Counted from the stretch's first letter, positions 18,959-27,764 are shown. The stretch is DNA of 64,000 bases from Alicycliphilus denitrificans K601 (GCF_000204645.1 NC_015422.1:620001-684000), one strand, 5' to 3'. The notes: generated by a model not told the origin, from the sequence alone. A program made the numbers and translations.

Positions 18959-20162
18959 ATTCCACTACGCCGGAACCCTCGCCGATGGCAAACCCTGCCA
19001 GGGCTCGATTCGCGCCAGCGATGCGCAAGCGGCGCGCCTGCGCCTGCTCGGCCAGGGCATCACGCCCGTGCGCTTGCAGGGCGGCGAGGCGGCCGCCTCG
19101 CCCGGGGGCGCGGGTGAACGGCCGGCCGTGCGGCTCAAGCGCAGCGACGTGCTGCTGTTCACCCGTGAAATGGCACACCTCAAGCAGGCCAACATGCCGC
19201 TGGACAAGGCCCTGGCCATGCTGCGCGAAACCGCAGGCAACGAACGCATCAAGGCCTTTCTCGCAAGCGTGCAGGAAGAGGTGCGCGGCGGCAAGTCCCT
19301 GTACCAGTCCCTGCAGCCTTTCGAGCGCGACCTGGGGCGCCAGTACCTGGTGCTCATCCGCGCGGGAGAGGCCTCGGGCTCGCTGCACACCATCCTGCAG
19401 GAGCTGACAACCCAGCTCGAGGCCGACGACAAGCTGCGCAACTACATCATCTCTTCCATGACCTACCCGGCCATCCTGCTGGTCGTGGCGGTGTTGTCCG
19501 TGATACTGCTGCTGGCCTTCGTGGTGCCGCAGTTCCGACAGATCTTCGACTCCATGGGCGACGCGCTGCCATACTCCACCCAGCTCGTGCTGCAGGCCAG
19601 CGACTTCGTGCGCGGCCACTGGATGGCGCTGCTGCTGGGCCTGGCCGTCACGGTCCTGCTGCTCTCGCGCTGGGCTGACACGGCGACGGGGCGCAGGAGG
19701 ATCGACGCCGCCGTGCTCTCCCTCCCGCTCATGGGCAAGGTGCTGCGCAACCTGCAGTTCGCGCTGTACTTTCGCACCTTCGGCGTGCTGCTGCAGCGCG
19801 GCGTACCCCTGGTGGACGCACTGCGCATCGCCATCGACACCCTCACCAACCAAGCGCTGCGCCAGGACATGGAGCCGCTGGTGGCGGTGGTCAAGACCGG
19901 CCAGCGCCTGTCCTCGGGCCTGGATTCGCCGCATTTCGCGGGCACCAGCACGCCGCAGCTCATCCGCGTGGCGGAAGAAACCGGCCAACTGGGCAGCACG
20001 GTGCTGAGCCTGGCTGCGCGCTATGAAGACGAGGGCCGGCGCACCATGGGCCGCGTGCTTGCCACCATGGAGCCCCTCATCATCATCGTCCTGGGCGCTC
20101 TGGTCGCCTTCATCATCGTCGCCATCCTGGGCGGCGTACTGTCGATCAACGACACCATCTGA
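18951..20162 (+). CDS. gspF: Type II secretion inner-membrane platform protein GspF
   Basis: 403-residue polytopic membrane protein. Two repeated GspF/T2SSF cytoplasmic domains (about 70-195 and 275-395) are separated by a transmembrane segment near 170-195, a second near 220-240, and a final one at the C-terminus (IIIVLGALVAFIIVAILGG). The repeated GEASGSL / EETGQLG signatures are seen. The ATG overlaps the gspE stop by eight bases. It interacts with GspE and GspL in the assembly platform. Confidence 0.95.
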   Translation: MIEFHYAGTLADGKPCQGSIRASDAQAARLRLLGQGITPVRLQGGEAAASPGGAGERPAVRLKRSDVLLFTREMAHLKQANMPLDKALAMLRETAGNERIKAFLASVQEEVRGGKSLYQSLQPFERDLGRQYLVLIRAGEASGSLHTILQELTTQLEADDKLRNYIISSMTYPAILLVVAVLSVILLLAFVVPQFRQIFDSMGDALPYSTQLVLQASDFVRGHWMALLLGLAVTVLLLSRWADTATGRRRIDAAVLSLPLMGKVLRNLQFALYFRTFGVLLQRGVPLVDALRIAIDTLTNQALRQDMEPLVAVVKTGQRLSSGLDSPHFAGTSTPQLIRVAEETGQLGSTVLSLAARYEDEGRRTMGRVLATMEPLIIIVLGALVAFIIVAILGGVLSINDTI

Positions 20163-20188
20163 AAACTATCCCTCGAAGGAAGCATCCC

Positions 20189-20629
20189 ATGCATTTCGCA
20201 ACCACCCTCCGTACCCCGCTGCAGGCGCGCCGCGCACGCGGCTTCACCCTGATCGAGCTGCTCGTCGTCCTGGTCATCCTCACGCTGCTCGCTGGCCTCG
20301 TGGGCCCCAGGGTGCTCGACCAGCTCGGCGGCGCCAAAGCCAAGACGGCGCGCGTGCAGATCGGCGAGATGGAGCAGGCCGTCGACCTGTTCAAGCTCGA
20401 CGTGGGCCGCTACCCCAACGACGCCGAAGGCCTGCGCGCCCTGGTCGAGCGTCCCGCCACGGTGCAAGGCTGGAACGGTCCCTATCTCAAGAAAGGCCTG
20501 CCCGTCGATCCCTGGGGCGCAGCCTACCAGTACAAATTCCCTGGCCGCCACGGCGGCCCCGACATCTTCTCCCTCGGTGCCGACGGCAAGCCCGGCGGCG
20601 AGAGCGATAACGCCGACATCTACAACTGA
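20189..20629 (+). CDS. gspG: Major pseudopilin GspG
   Basis: 146-residue class III signal peptide protein. The prepilin peptidase site is ARG/FTLIELLVVLVILTLLAG with Gly at -1 and Glu at +5. The C-terminal region GLPVDPWGAAYQYKFPG and the calcium-binding loop DIFSLGADGKPGGE are diagnostic for GspG. Processing and N-methylation need a GspO-type peptidase, which is not in this window. It forms the pseudopilus shaft. Confidence 0.96.
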   Translation: MHFATTLRTPLQARRARGFTLIELLVVLVILTLLAGLVGPRVLDQLGGAKAKTARVQIGEMEQAVDLFKLDVGRYPNDAEGLRALVERPATVQGWNGPYLKKGLPVDPWGAAYQYKFPGRHGGPDIFSLGADGKPGGESDNADIYN

Positions 20630-20658
20630 CGTGCGGCCGCTGATCGTTGGGTGAGCGC

Positions 20659-21141
20659 ATGCGCCTTCGAACGCCCCGGCCATGGGGCAGGCACCGGGGC
20701 TTCACGCTGCTGGAGTTGCTGGTCGTGCTGGTGCTCGCCGGCATCGCGGTGGCGGTGGTCGGCGGCAGCGCACAGGCCTACATGGAGCGCGCACGCTACC
20801 ACCAGACCGTGCGCGACCTGGCTAGCCAACTCGGCCGCGCGCGTGCGCTGTGCGTGCAGCAGGGGCGCCAGATCGTCGTGTCCTACGCGCCGCAGAACCG
20901 TCAGCTGAGCATCGACGGTCAGTCCGTGCTCGATATTCCCGCATCGCTCTCCGTGCGCTGGGAGGGTCTGGCGCAGGCTCCGCAGCAGCAGAATGCGGCT
21001 GGCCAGCCGGTGTTCGTGTTCAACGCCGAGGGCGGTGCCCGGGGCGGGCAGATCCAGGTGTCGCGTGGTGCGCAGGGCGTGTTGTTCAGCGTCAACTGGT
21101 TGCTGGGCACCGTGCAGCAGACGGTGGTGGCGGCGCCATGA
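20659..21141 (+). CDS. gspH: Minor pseudopilin GspH
   Basis: 160-residue prepilin-like protein with processing site HRG/FTLLELLVVLVLAG (Glu at +5). The body resembles GspH with VRDLASQLGRARALCVQQGRQIVV. The start was placed at ATG 20659 rather than an in-frame TTG twelve bases earlier. It lies between gspG and gspI, the standard position. The overlap with gspI (ATGA-type) indicates coupling. Confidence 0.9.
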   Translation: MRLRTPRPWGRHRGFTLLELLVVLVLAGIAVAVVGGSAQAYMERARYHQTVRDLASQLGRARALCVQQGRQIVVSYAPQNRQLSIDGQSVLDIPASLSVRWEGLAQAPQQQNAAGQPVFVFNAEGGARGGQIQVSRGAQGVLFSVNWLLGTVQQTVVAAP

Positions 21142-21539
21142 ACACCAGGCGCGCGCGCGGCTTGCGCGGTTTCAGTCTGCTGGAGGCACTGGTGGCAATG
21201 GCCATTGCGTCGATCGCCTTTGCCGTGCTCTACCGCACGGTCGGGCAGAGCTCGCTCAACGCCACCACGGTCGAGTCGCGCGCCGAGGCCGCCCTGGTGG
21301 CGCGTTCGGTGCTTGCCTCCGCCACCTTTGCCGAAGACCTGGGGCAGCACCCCGAGGGGCAGTCGGGTCCATGGCAATGGTCGGTGCAGGTGCAACCGGA
21401 ACAGGTGGCCGTGCATGCGCCGGGCGCGCGCCAGGCTCCGCCGCCGTTGCAGGCTGCGCGCGTGGAGCTCACCATCGCGCGCGACGGCCGCACCGTGCTG
21501 GCCTGGACCAGCTGGAAACCCTACCGCGCCGCGCCATGA
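21138..21539 (+). CDS. gspI: Minor pseudopilin GspI
   Basis: 133-residue prepilin-like protein with site LRG/FSLLEALVAMAIASIAF (Glu at +5), the classical GspI form. The remainder is short, as in the family (about 120-130). The start at 21138 overlaps the gspH stop. Part of the pseudopilus tip complex with GspJ and GspK. Confidence 0.9.
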   Translation: MNTRRARGLRGFSLLEALVAMAIASIAFAVLYRTVGQSSLNATTVESRAEAALVARSVLASATFAEDLGQHPEGQSGPWQWSVQVQPEQVAVHAPGARQAPPPLQAARVELTIARDGRTVLAWTSWKPYRAAP

Positions 21540-22147
21540 CCCGCCCTACGCCCTCACGCCAGCGCGGCTTCACCCTGCTGGAACTCCTGATCGCCCTGGC
21601 CGTGACCACCGCCGTGGTCGGCCTGGTGTTCGCGGGCTTTGGCGTCATTGGCCGCAGCCAGGAAAGCAGCCAGCAGCTCGTTGACCGCAGCGAACGCATG
21701 CTCCAGGTGGGCCAATGGCTGGGCCGCAAGTTCGACACCCTGCGACTGCTCAGCCATGGCCAGGATGGGCGATTCGTACTCTTCTTCAGCGGCAGCGCCG
21801 CTGGGGCCCTGTGGGTCTCGCCTCTGCCCGAACGCGGCGACGCCGGCGGCCTGTACGTGCTGCGCGCCTCGCCGCTGCGCCACGACGACGGGCGGGTGGA
21901 CCTGGCAATCGAGGCGCTGCCCTATGACGGCGCCCTGATGGCGCTGGACTGGGCACGCGCCGAGCGCGAAATACTGCTGCCCGACGTGCGCACCCTGCAG
22001 TGGTACTACCAGGATGGCGCCACGGGACAGTGGCTCCAGCAATGGGACGCTGGCCGCGCCGGCTACCCTGTGCGCATCCGCCTGGCCCTGGGAGATGCCC
22101 GGGGCGACTGGCCCGAGCTGGTCTTTGCCTTGGCGAGGGCGCAATGA
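21536..22147 (+). CDS. gspJ: Minor pseudopilin GspJ
   Basis: 203-residue prepilin-like protein with site QRG/FTLLELLIALAVTTAVVG (Glu at +5). The periplasmic domain has length and strand pattern consistent with GspJ. The ATG overlaps the gspI stop by four bases and its own stop overlaps gspK. It completes the GHIJK pseudopilin set. Confidence 0.9.
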   Translation: MTRPTPSRQRGFTLLELLIALAVTTAVVGLVFAGFGVIGRSQESSQQLVDRSERMLQVGQWLGRKFDTLRLLSHGQDGRFVLFFSGSAAGALWVSPLPERGDAGGLYVLRASPLRHDDGRVDLAIEALPYDGALMALDWARAEREILLPDVRTLQWYYQDGATGQWLQQWDAGRAGYPVRIRLALGDARGDWPELVFALARAQ

Positions 22148-23055
22148 AGAGGTACGCAAGCGCCCAGCGTGGTGCAGCCCTGGTATTGGTGCTATGGCTC
22201 GTGGCCGCGCTCTCGCTGACCGTGCTCGCTGGAGCCCGCGGCATACGCCAGCAGACCCAGCGCGCCGCCTTCGACCTGGAGCGCCTGCGCATCGAACCCG
22301 TGCTCGACGCGGCGCGTCAGCTTGCCGTGCAAAGCCTGCTGAAGGAAGGCGGCCGGGCGCGCGGCTACCGCGCCTGGCAACTGCAGCTGGGGCCCTACGG
22401 CGTGGAGCTGGAGATCATTCCCTCGGGCGGGCTGGTGGACGTCAACGTCGCCAGCGACGCCCTGCTGCTGGCCCTGCTGCAAAAGGTCGGCGGCCTCACG
22501 CCCGGCGAGGCTGCCATCATGGCCTCGCGCATCCGGGACTACATCGACCCCGACGACCAGCCCGGCGGCATCGGCGGCGCCGAGGCGCCCCAGTACCGTG
22601 CCGCCGGCTGGCCCGTGCTGCCGCGCAACGGCCCCGTGGACGACCTCTCCGAACTGCGCATGGTGCTCGGAATGAGCCCGGAGCTGTATGAGATAATTTC
22701 GCCCTATTTGGGTATCAATGGGCAGCAACGCATCGAGATCGATGCCGCGCCTCCCGCGCTGATCGACGCGCTCACGGACCAGCCTGGTCTGGGGGCGCAG
22801 ATCCAATCATCCCCCCCCGAAATGCGCGCCGGCGCCCTCCTGTCCGGTGCGGTGGCGCAGATCTTCGCCACGGCACGCGCGGGCGGTGGCACCGTCAAGG
22901 TGCGCGCCATGGTGCAGACCGATCAGGGGCACTGGTGGCAGCGCGAGGCATGGGTGGACCTGAGCACACGCCCCGACTCGTTGACGCCTTGGACCACGCT
23001 CTCGCTCGAGCCCACGCGCCGTATGAACCCGCCACCACAGGAAATCCATCCATGA
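22144..23055 (+). CDS. gspK: Minor pseudopilin GspK
   Basis: 303-residue pseudopilin. The cleavage region QRG/AALVLVLWLVAALSLTV lacks the Glu at +5, which is the hallmark of GspK among pseudopilins. The large periplasmic part includes the helical domain with GGLVDVNVASDALLLALLQK and the SxxxRDYIDPDDQP region, also typical. GspK caps the pseudopilus tip. Confidence 0.93.
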   Translation: MKRYASAQRGAALVLVLWLVAALSLTVLAGARGIRQQTQRAAFDLERLRIEPVLDAARQLAVQSLLKEGGRARGYRAWQLQLGPYGVELEIIPSGGLVDVNVASDALLLALLQKVGGLTPGEAAIMASRIRDYIDPDDQPGGIGGAEAPQYRAAGWPVLPRNGPVDDLSELRMVLGMSPELYEIISPYLGINGQQRIEIDAAPPALIDALTDQPGLGAQIQSSPPEMRAGALLSGAVAQIFATARAGGGTVKVRAMVQTDQGHWWQREAWVDLSTRPDSLTPWTTLSLEPTRRMNPPPQEIHP

Positions 23056-24065
23056 CCGCCAGGGAGCAGTTCAACCGCCGTCTGGAGGCGGTGTTCGACC
23101 GGCTCGCCTGGGGCTTCGGCGACGCCCGGCGCATGCTGGTCGAGCGCGGCCTGTGGCCAGCGGCTGCGCCCGTGCTCGCCGCACCCGATGGCGCGCGCTT
23201 TTGCGTCGCCGCTACCCGGCTGCGCCCGGCCGGCGGCAAGCGCAGACCCCAGGGCCTGCTCGTGCCCGAGGGTGACAGCCTGTGGGGCAGCCTGCAACTG
23301 CCCGACATGCCTCGGCGCCAGCTTGGCCCGGCCGTGCAGGAGGCACTGTGGCGCGTCAGTCCGCTGCCGCCCGACCAGATTTGGTGCGCCTGGCGCGCCA
23401 CGCCCCAGGCTCAGGGTGGCTGGAGCGTCGAATGGGGTGCCTGCCGCCGCGACCAGCAGGGTGCGGCCCTGTCGCATCTCGGGCTACCCGCGGATGCCTC
23501 GCTTTACCTGGCCCGCGCCGGCCATGCCCTGCCCGTGCACGGCGCTGGATGGCCGGCGCAGCAAAGGCGCCAGCGCTGGTTCGATGCCCTGGCCCTGCTC
23601 GGGGTGTTGCTCCTGGCTGCTGCGCTGGCTGTGCCTGCGCTCATGCCCCTGGCGCTCAAGCGCCAGGCCGTTGTGCGTGCCGTGGAGCATGTGAACGAGC
23701 TGGAGCCCAAGGCCGCCCCGCTGCGTCCGCAGCTCGACGAACTGCGCCAGCAGGCCAGCGTGGCCGAGAGCCTGCGTCAGGCCGCGGCCAGCGCCGACCT
23801 GCCCCTGGCCAGCGTCATCGAGGCGTTGTCCGAGGCGCTGCCCGACGACAGCTGGCTCGAGCGCGTCGAAATCAGCGGCAACGACATCCGCATCACCGGG
23901 GTCGCGGGCAACGCCGGCGACCTGGCCGCGCGCCTGGGCCGCCACGGCGGCTTTGTCGAGGTGCGCGCCTCTGCCGCCAGCGTGCGCGACAACGCGCTGG
24001 GCAAGGAGCGCTTCACTTTCGAGATGCGCTGGCGCCCACCCCAAGCCGAAGGAGGCAAGCCATGA
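23052..24065 (+). CDS. gspL: Type II secretion protein GspL
   Basis: 337-residue bitopic inner-membrane protein. A cytoplasmic N-terminal part (about 1-175) precedes one transmembrane helix (about 180-205, ALALLGVLLLAAALAVPAL). The periplasmic part has a coiled coil (ELEPKAAPLRPQLDEL) and a C-terminal ferredoxin-like fold (about 260-330, PDDSWLERVEISGNDIRITG). The layout matches GspL or PilN-type proteins of short type II operons. It sits between GspE/F and GspM in the assembly platform. Confidence 0.85.
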   Translation: MTAREQFNRRLEAVFDRLAWGFGDARRMLVERGLWPAAAPVLAAPDGARFCVAATRLRPAGGKRRPQGLLVPEGDSLWGSLQLPDMPRRQLGPAVQEALWRVSPLPPDQIWCAWRATPQAQGGWSVEWGACRRDQQGAALSHLGLPADASLYLARAGHALPVHGAGWPAQQRRQRWFDALALLGVLLLAAALAVPALMPLALKRQAVVRAVEHVNELEPKAAPLRPQLDELRQQASVAESLRQAAASADLPLASVIEALSEALPDDSWLERVEISGNDIRITGVAGNAGDLAARLGRHGGFVEVRASAASVRDNALGKERFTFEMRWRPPQAEGGKP

Positions 24066-24610
24066 ACGTCTGGACACGCCGGGCCCTGGTCACCGCGCTG
24101 CTGTGCGTGCTGGCCCTGCTGGCCGGCGCGGGGCTGGCTTACAACGCGCTCTGGAGCCGTTATGACAGCGGCTTGTCGCTACTCGAATCGCGCAGCGAGC
24201 GCATCGACGGCCTAGTCGGCGCCGGCCCCGATATCGCCTCGCGCCTCGAATCCGCACGCCAGACCGTCGCGCCCTGGCTGCACCCGGCCGGCGAGAACGC
24301 CGCCAATGACGCGCAGCAGCGCCTGCGCGAACTCATCAACGCCTCGGGCAACACCCTGGTGTCGTCCCAGGTGGCGCTGGAGCCCGGTGCCGAAGGTCGA
24401 CTCGCCAGCGTGCGCCTTACGGCCACCCTGACCGGCGACTGGCCCCGGCTCGTGCGCTTCATGCAGGACTTGCAGGCGCGCACGCCGCCGTTCTGGGTGC
24501 GCTCCGCTAGCCTCGCGCGCGAAGGCGCCAACACTTCGGGGGCGGCGCAGACTGCACGCCTCACTCTGCAGCTGGCGGCGCCCCTGGCACCGGAAAAGGG
24601 GCAGCCATGA
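24062..24610 (+). CDS. gspM: Type II secretion protein GspM
   Basis: 182-residue protein with one N-terminal transmembrane helix (about 8-28, ALVTALLCVLALLAGAGLAY) followed by a coiled region and a small alpha/beta periplasmic domain, the GspM arrangement. The start overlaps the gspL stop and the stop overlaps gspN. It should pair with GspL through the periplasmic domains. Confidence 0.87.
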   Translation: MNVWTRRALVTALLCVLALLAGAGLAYNALWSRYDSGLSLLESRSERIDGLVGAGPDIASRLESARQTVAPWLHPAGENAANDAQQRLRELINASGNTLVSSQVALEPGAEGRLASVRLTATLTGDWPRLVRFMQDLQARTPPFWVRSASLAREGANTSGAAQTARLTLQLAAPLAPEKGQP

Positions 24611-24948
24611 TCCGTCCCTGGCACTTCACCCCCCTGTTGGCCGGTGCCGCGCTGGCTGCCGGCGCCTACTGGTGGCTCGCCGAAAAGGACCTCTGGCAGC
24701 CTCCGCCGGCGCGCACGCCTGAACTGCCCCAACTCGCGCCACTGCAGCAGCCCGTGCGCTCCACGGTCCGAGAGGCCCTGGCTCGGCCACCGCTGTGGGC
24801 CTCGCGCCGCCCGGTCGAGGCCGACGGCAAGAAAGGCGGCATGGAACAGGAAATCAACCAGTCGCGCCTGACGGCCGTATTCGAATCGGGCAGGCAGCGC
24901 ATTACAACATCCCTGAAATACATTTATGTATTTCAGGATTCAAGATAG
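24607..24948 (+). pseudogene. gspN: gspN (GspN/GspC-like) truncated by IS630 insertion
   Basis: The reading frame starts normally (MIRPWHFTPLLAGAALAAGAY, one transmembrane helix) and continues as a Pro-rich periplasmic protein with the block ARPPLWASRRPVEADGKKGG and RLTAVFESGRQR, a region like the homology domain of GspN/GspC proteins. After about residue 99 the frame enters the insertion element and ends within it, adding about 14 foreign residues. Removing the element and one TA does not restore the gene: the frame would go 17 codons into the right flank and stop. The 3' half has therefore been deleted as well. A complete protein would be roughly 200-260 residues. Confidence 0.85.
24913..24936. 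terminator. Perfect 11-bp hairpin at the left end of the IS
   Basis: CTGAAATACAT and ATGTATTTCAG are perfect inverted arms around a TT loop. It overlaps the stop codon of the small minus-strand ORF and lies partly in the terminal repeat. It may terminate IS transcription or block read-through from gspM; neither is proven. Confidence 0.5.
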
Positions 24949-25226
24949 GACGCCAGGAGAGTGGCGACGAGCTCGGCGGTCTGCTTCAGGTCGGCAGCGG
25001 GGGCCGGCAAAGGCTCCCAGCGGCCGGTGTGGCTGCGAAACGCTGCCGTGTACTTGTTGCGAGCGACCTCGCTCAAGCGTGCCACGGTATCGACGTCGTC
25101 GTCGCGGTGCATCTGGATCAGCAGGTGCTTGCCATAGGGACGCACATGGGCCGCGGTGCGGCCGGTGAATTCGGCGAGATGGCGCTGCAGCTCAGCGGCG
25201 CTTGCTTGGGCGAGGGGTGTGGGCAT
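24933..25226 (-). CDS. Small IS630-associated hypothetical protein
   Basis: 97-residue protein starting MPTPLAQASAAELQRHLAEF and containing TAAHVRPYGKHLLIQMHRDD and TVARLSEVARNKYTAAFRSH. The start at 25226 is preceded by AGGAGG at a good distance and overlaps the end of the transposase gene by 35 bases, so the two are probably translated from one mRNA. I do not recognise a domain. The balanced composition and clear ribosome binding site argue that it is a real gene carried by the element, perhaps an accessory or regulatory factor. Confidence 0.65.
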   Translation of the reverse strand: MPTPLAQASAAELQRHLAEFTGRTAAHVRPYGKHLLIQMHRDDDVDTVARLSEVARNKYTAAFRSHTGRWEPLPAPAADLKQTAELVATLLASYLES

Positions 25227-26322
25227 GGCGGGTGAACCTCCTGGGTTCGCCAGTTTGCAGCTCGAAGCCGGCGAACGTCCACTTGAACGGCTTGGGCGAG
25301 ACGTTGCGCTGTGCGATGAAGGCCTCGGTGCGCTGGCGCAGATGCTGGGTGGAGGTATGGCTGGCGTGGCGCAGGACGCGGCGCGAGTAGATGCCGAACA
25401 GCAGTTCGATCTGGTTGACCCAACTGGCATGCAGCGGCGTGAAGTGAAAGACGAAGCGCTCACCGTGCCGGCTGTTGAAATCAGCCCACACCGCCTGCGC
25501 GCGGTGCGTGTTCAGGTTGTCCCAGATGACGTGCACGGTGCCCTGGGGATAGGCGCATGCCACCTCCTCCATGAAGGCCACCAGATCGTCCTGGGTGCGT
25601 CTGTCGGTGCAGCGGCCCAGCACCCGGCCGGAATGCACGTCCAGCGCGGCCGTCAGCGCCTGCGTGCCATGCCGGATGTACTCGAATTCGCGGCGGCGTG
25701 CGCGCCCAGGCTGCGGGGCGCGGTCGGCATGCTTGCGCTCGATCGCCTGGATGCCGGTCTTCTCGTCGATGCTCAGCACCACCGAACCCAAGGGCTGCTG
25801 GCGGTACAACTCACAGATGGCGTTGACCTTCTCGCGAAACTGCGGGTCAGGACTGTGCAGCCACTGCCGCACGCGGTGCGGGCGCACATCGCCGGCTTGC
25901 AAGATGCGCTGCAGGTGACTGCGGCTGATGTGCGGCACGACCCCGCGCTGCACGGCGCGCTCGCACAACTCATTCAGCGTCGGCGTGGCCCGGCCAAGAC
26001 CTTCGGCCGGCTCGCACGCCAGGGCCAGCAGTTGCAGCCGCTGCGCGTCAGCGATGCGCCGCGGTCGCCCGGGACGCTGGACCTCACGCAGCCCCGCCAT
26101 GCCTTGGCTCGCCACGCGGCTGCGCCACTTCGACACGCTGGGCAGCGACAGGCCCAGCGACGCAGCGATCGCCGCCGTCGTCAGACCCTCGTCGGCCATC
26201 AGCGCGATCTTGGCTCGCACGACGTCGCGCTGGGCTGCCGTGCTCTGGCGCACCAACGCTTCGAGCGCCTCGCGCTCCTTCTTTGACAGCTTGACAACTT
26301 GTGCTCGACGGCCTCGCCTCAT
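25192..26322 (-). CDS. IS630-family transposase
   Basis: 376-residue DDE transposase. An N-terminal helix-turn-helix (about 45-75, GLTTAAIAASLGLSLPSVSKW) is followed by a second winged-helix region with PTLNELCERAVQRG. The catalytic residues are D186 (SIDEKTGIQAIER), D268 (VIWDNLNTH) and E306 (WVNQIELLFG). The full-length frame without stops suggests an active copy. It lies on the minus strand, opposite to the secretion and polysaccharide genes. Confidence 0.93.
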   Translation of the reverse strand: MRRGRRAQVVKLSKKEREALEALVRQSTAAQRDVVRAKIALMADEGLTTAAIAASLGLSLPSVSKWRSRVASQGMAGLREVQRPGRPRRIADAQRLQLLALACEPAEGLGRATPTLNELCERAVQRGVVPHISRSHLQRILQAGDVRPHRVRQWLHSPDPQFREKVNAICELYRQQPLGSVVLSIDEKTGIQAIERKHADRAPQPGRARRREFEYIRHGTQALTAALDVHSGRVLGRCTDRRTQDDLVAFMEEVACAYPQGTVHVIWDNLNTHRAQAVWADFNSRHGERFVFHFTPLHASWVNQIELLFGIYSRRVLRHASHTSTQHLRQRTEAFIAQRNVSPKPFKWTFAGFELQTGEPRRFTRHAHTPRPSKRR

Positions 26323-26452
26323 GAGGCGTCGAGCTTACATCAAAAACCCCTTATAGAAAACATATTTACGGGATGTTGTACTAGGTGCCTGCAGCGCGTT
26401 CGTGACGAGTTCGGCCGGACGCCTTTCTAAGACATCACGTATTTGGGGATTT

Positions 26453-27694
26453 ATGCTGGGATCGATCGGACTGCGTATGCGCCAAGTGTGGGATTTGACG
26501 CGACGCCATGGAGTTCGTCGTGCTGCGTCCATGGTCAGGCAACGGCTCAAGCACGGGCCTGGCGGACCGTTGAAGAGCCGCAATGTCTTCACGCATTACG
26601 ACTTCGTGCGCGTCGCCAGGGTGCAGTTGGCTCCGCAGCCGGCGCGCGCCAATACCTTGCTTTGGTTCATTCCGGATTTCAATATCGGCTCGGGCGGACA
26701 CCAGACCATTTTTCGCACCATCTGGCATCTGGAGCGTATGGGCTGGGAGTCGAGCATCGTGATCGTGAGCCCCACGGTTCATGCGACGGCCGAGTCGGCG
26801 CGCCACGATATCTGCGAGCATTTCTTTCCCCTGCAGGCCCGGGTTTTCATCGGTTTTGATGGGTTGCCCAGTAGCGAGTTCGTCATCGCCACTGGCTGGC
26901 AGACGGCCTATCCAGTGCGTGCGGTCGCAGGGCCTGTCAAGAAGCTGTACTTCGTGCAGGATTTCGAGCCGAGTTTCTACCCGACTGGGACCGAGTCGGT
27001 GCTGGCGGACAACACCTACCATTTCGGCTTCTTCGGCATTACCGCCGGGGGCTGGCTGGCACGCAAGCTGCGGGCCGAATACGGCATGCTGACGCACCCC
27101 ATCAGCTTCGGCGTGGATCACGACCTGTACCGCCAGCGCCCGCGGCGCGAGCCGCACATCAAGCGTGTATTTTTCTATGCGCGCCCGCCAACGCCGCGGC
27201 GCGCCTTCGAGTTCGGCCTGCTGGTGCTGGAGGCCGTCTCGCGCAGATTGCCGGATACCCAGTTCATACTGGCCGGCTGGGATGTGAGCGACTACCACAT
27301 TCCATTTCCTCATCTGGCGGCGGGAGTCATCTCGCCCGAGGAGTTGGCCGACGTGTTCAGCCAGTGCGATGCGGCGCTGGTGCTGTCGCTGACCAACCTG
27401 TCGTTGATGCCGCTGGAGGTGATGGCCGCCGGCTGCGCCGTGGTCTCCAATCGTGGTGACTGCGTAGAGTGGCTGCTCAATGACGATGTGGCGCTGCTGA
27501 CCGATCCTACGCTGGAGGCCCTGTCGGATGCGCTGTGCCATTTGCTGCAGGACGATGCTGCGCGCCAAGCCCTGTGCCGGCGAGCCCAGGAGTTTGCGCG
27601 CCACCAGCACTGGAAGGCGTCGGCAGAAGCCTTCGAGCAGGGTCTCCTGGAGGCGCGCAAGCTGCTGTCTGTGGTGGCTGAAGAAGCGGTGTGA
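26453..27694 (+). CDS. WsaF-like glycosyltransferase (probable rhamnosyltransferase)
   Basis: 413-residue GT-B glycosyltransferase. LLWFIPDFNIGSGGHQTIFR, KKLYFVQDFEPSFYPTG and ITAGGWLARKL are hallmark segments of the WsaF beta-1,2-rhamnosyltransferase family. The C-terminal donor-binding part has LSLTNLSLMPLEVMAAGCAVV. The start ATG 26453 follows GGGGAT. An earlier in-frame GTG at 26402 exists, but it lies in the scar beside the IS. Base composition is lower in GC than the neighbours, with many T-ending codons, as is common for O-antigen genes. It likely adds rhamnose, matching the rfb genes 10 kb upstream. Confidence 0.85.
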   Translation: MLGSIGLRMRQVWDLTRRHGVRRAASMVRQRLKHGPGGPLKSRNVFTHYDFVRVARVQLAPQPARANTLLWFIPDFNIGSGGHQTIFRTIWHLERMGWESSIVIVSPTVHATAESARHDICEHFFPLQARVFIGFDGLPSSEFVIATGWQTAYPVRAVAGPVKKLYFVQDFEPSFYPTGTESVLADNTYHFGFFGITAGGWLARKLRAEYGMLTHPISFGVDHDLYRQRPRREPHIKRVFFYARPPTPRRAFEFGLLVLEAVSRRLPDTQFILAGWDVSDYHIPFPHLAAGVISPEELADVFSQCDAALVLSLTNLSLMPLEVMAAGCAVVSNRGDCVEWLLNDDVALLTDPTLEALSDALCHLLQDDAARQALCRRAQEFARHQHWKASAEAFEQGLLEARKLLSVVAEEAV

Positions 27695-27764
27695 TGATGC
27701 AGTTGATGAGGCGTTGGCAGTGGCCATGCGGAACCGGATCGGACAGGGTGCTGGCGAGGTGTAC

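Larger units (their letters stand above)
24905..26378. mobile_element. IS630-family insertion sequence
   Basis: A 1474-base element bounded by TA on both sides (24903-24904 and 26379-26380), the target site used by IS630/Tc1-mariner elements. The terminal inverted repeats start CAACATCCC at both ends and match at about 19 of 23 positions counting the TA. It carries a transposase (25192-26322, minus) and a small second ORF (24933-25226, minus). The two flanks do not belong to the same gene: gspN on the left, a glycosyltransferase leader on the right. A deletion or rearrangement next to the element is likely. Confidence 0.88.

Noticed and set aside
17255..24610. Type IV pilus operon (PilB/PilC and pilins)
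   Set aside because: The GspG calcium loop, GspK without Glu at +5, and the GspL/GspM order identify a type II secretion system.
24607..24948. Intact short GspN-type protein
   Set aside because: The last 14 or so residues come from the IS end, and removal of the IS does not restore a family-like C-terminus.
26380..26452. Continuation of gspN on the right side of the IS
   Set aside because: Joining the flanks gives only 17 codons and then a stop, with no similarity to GspN-type proteins.
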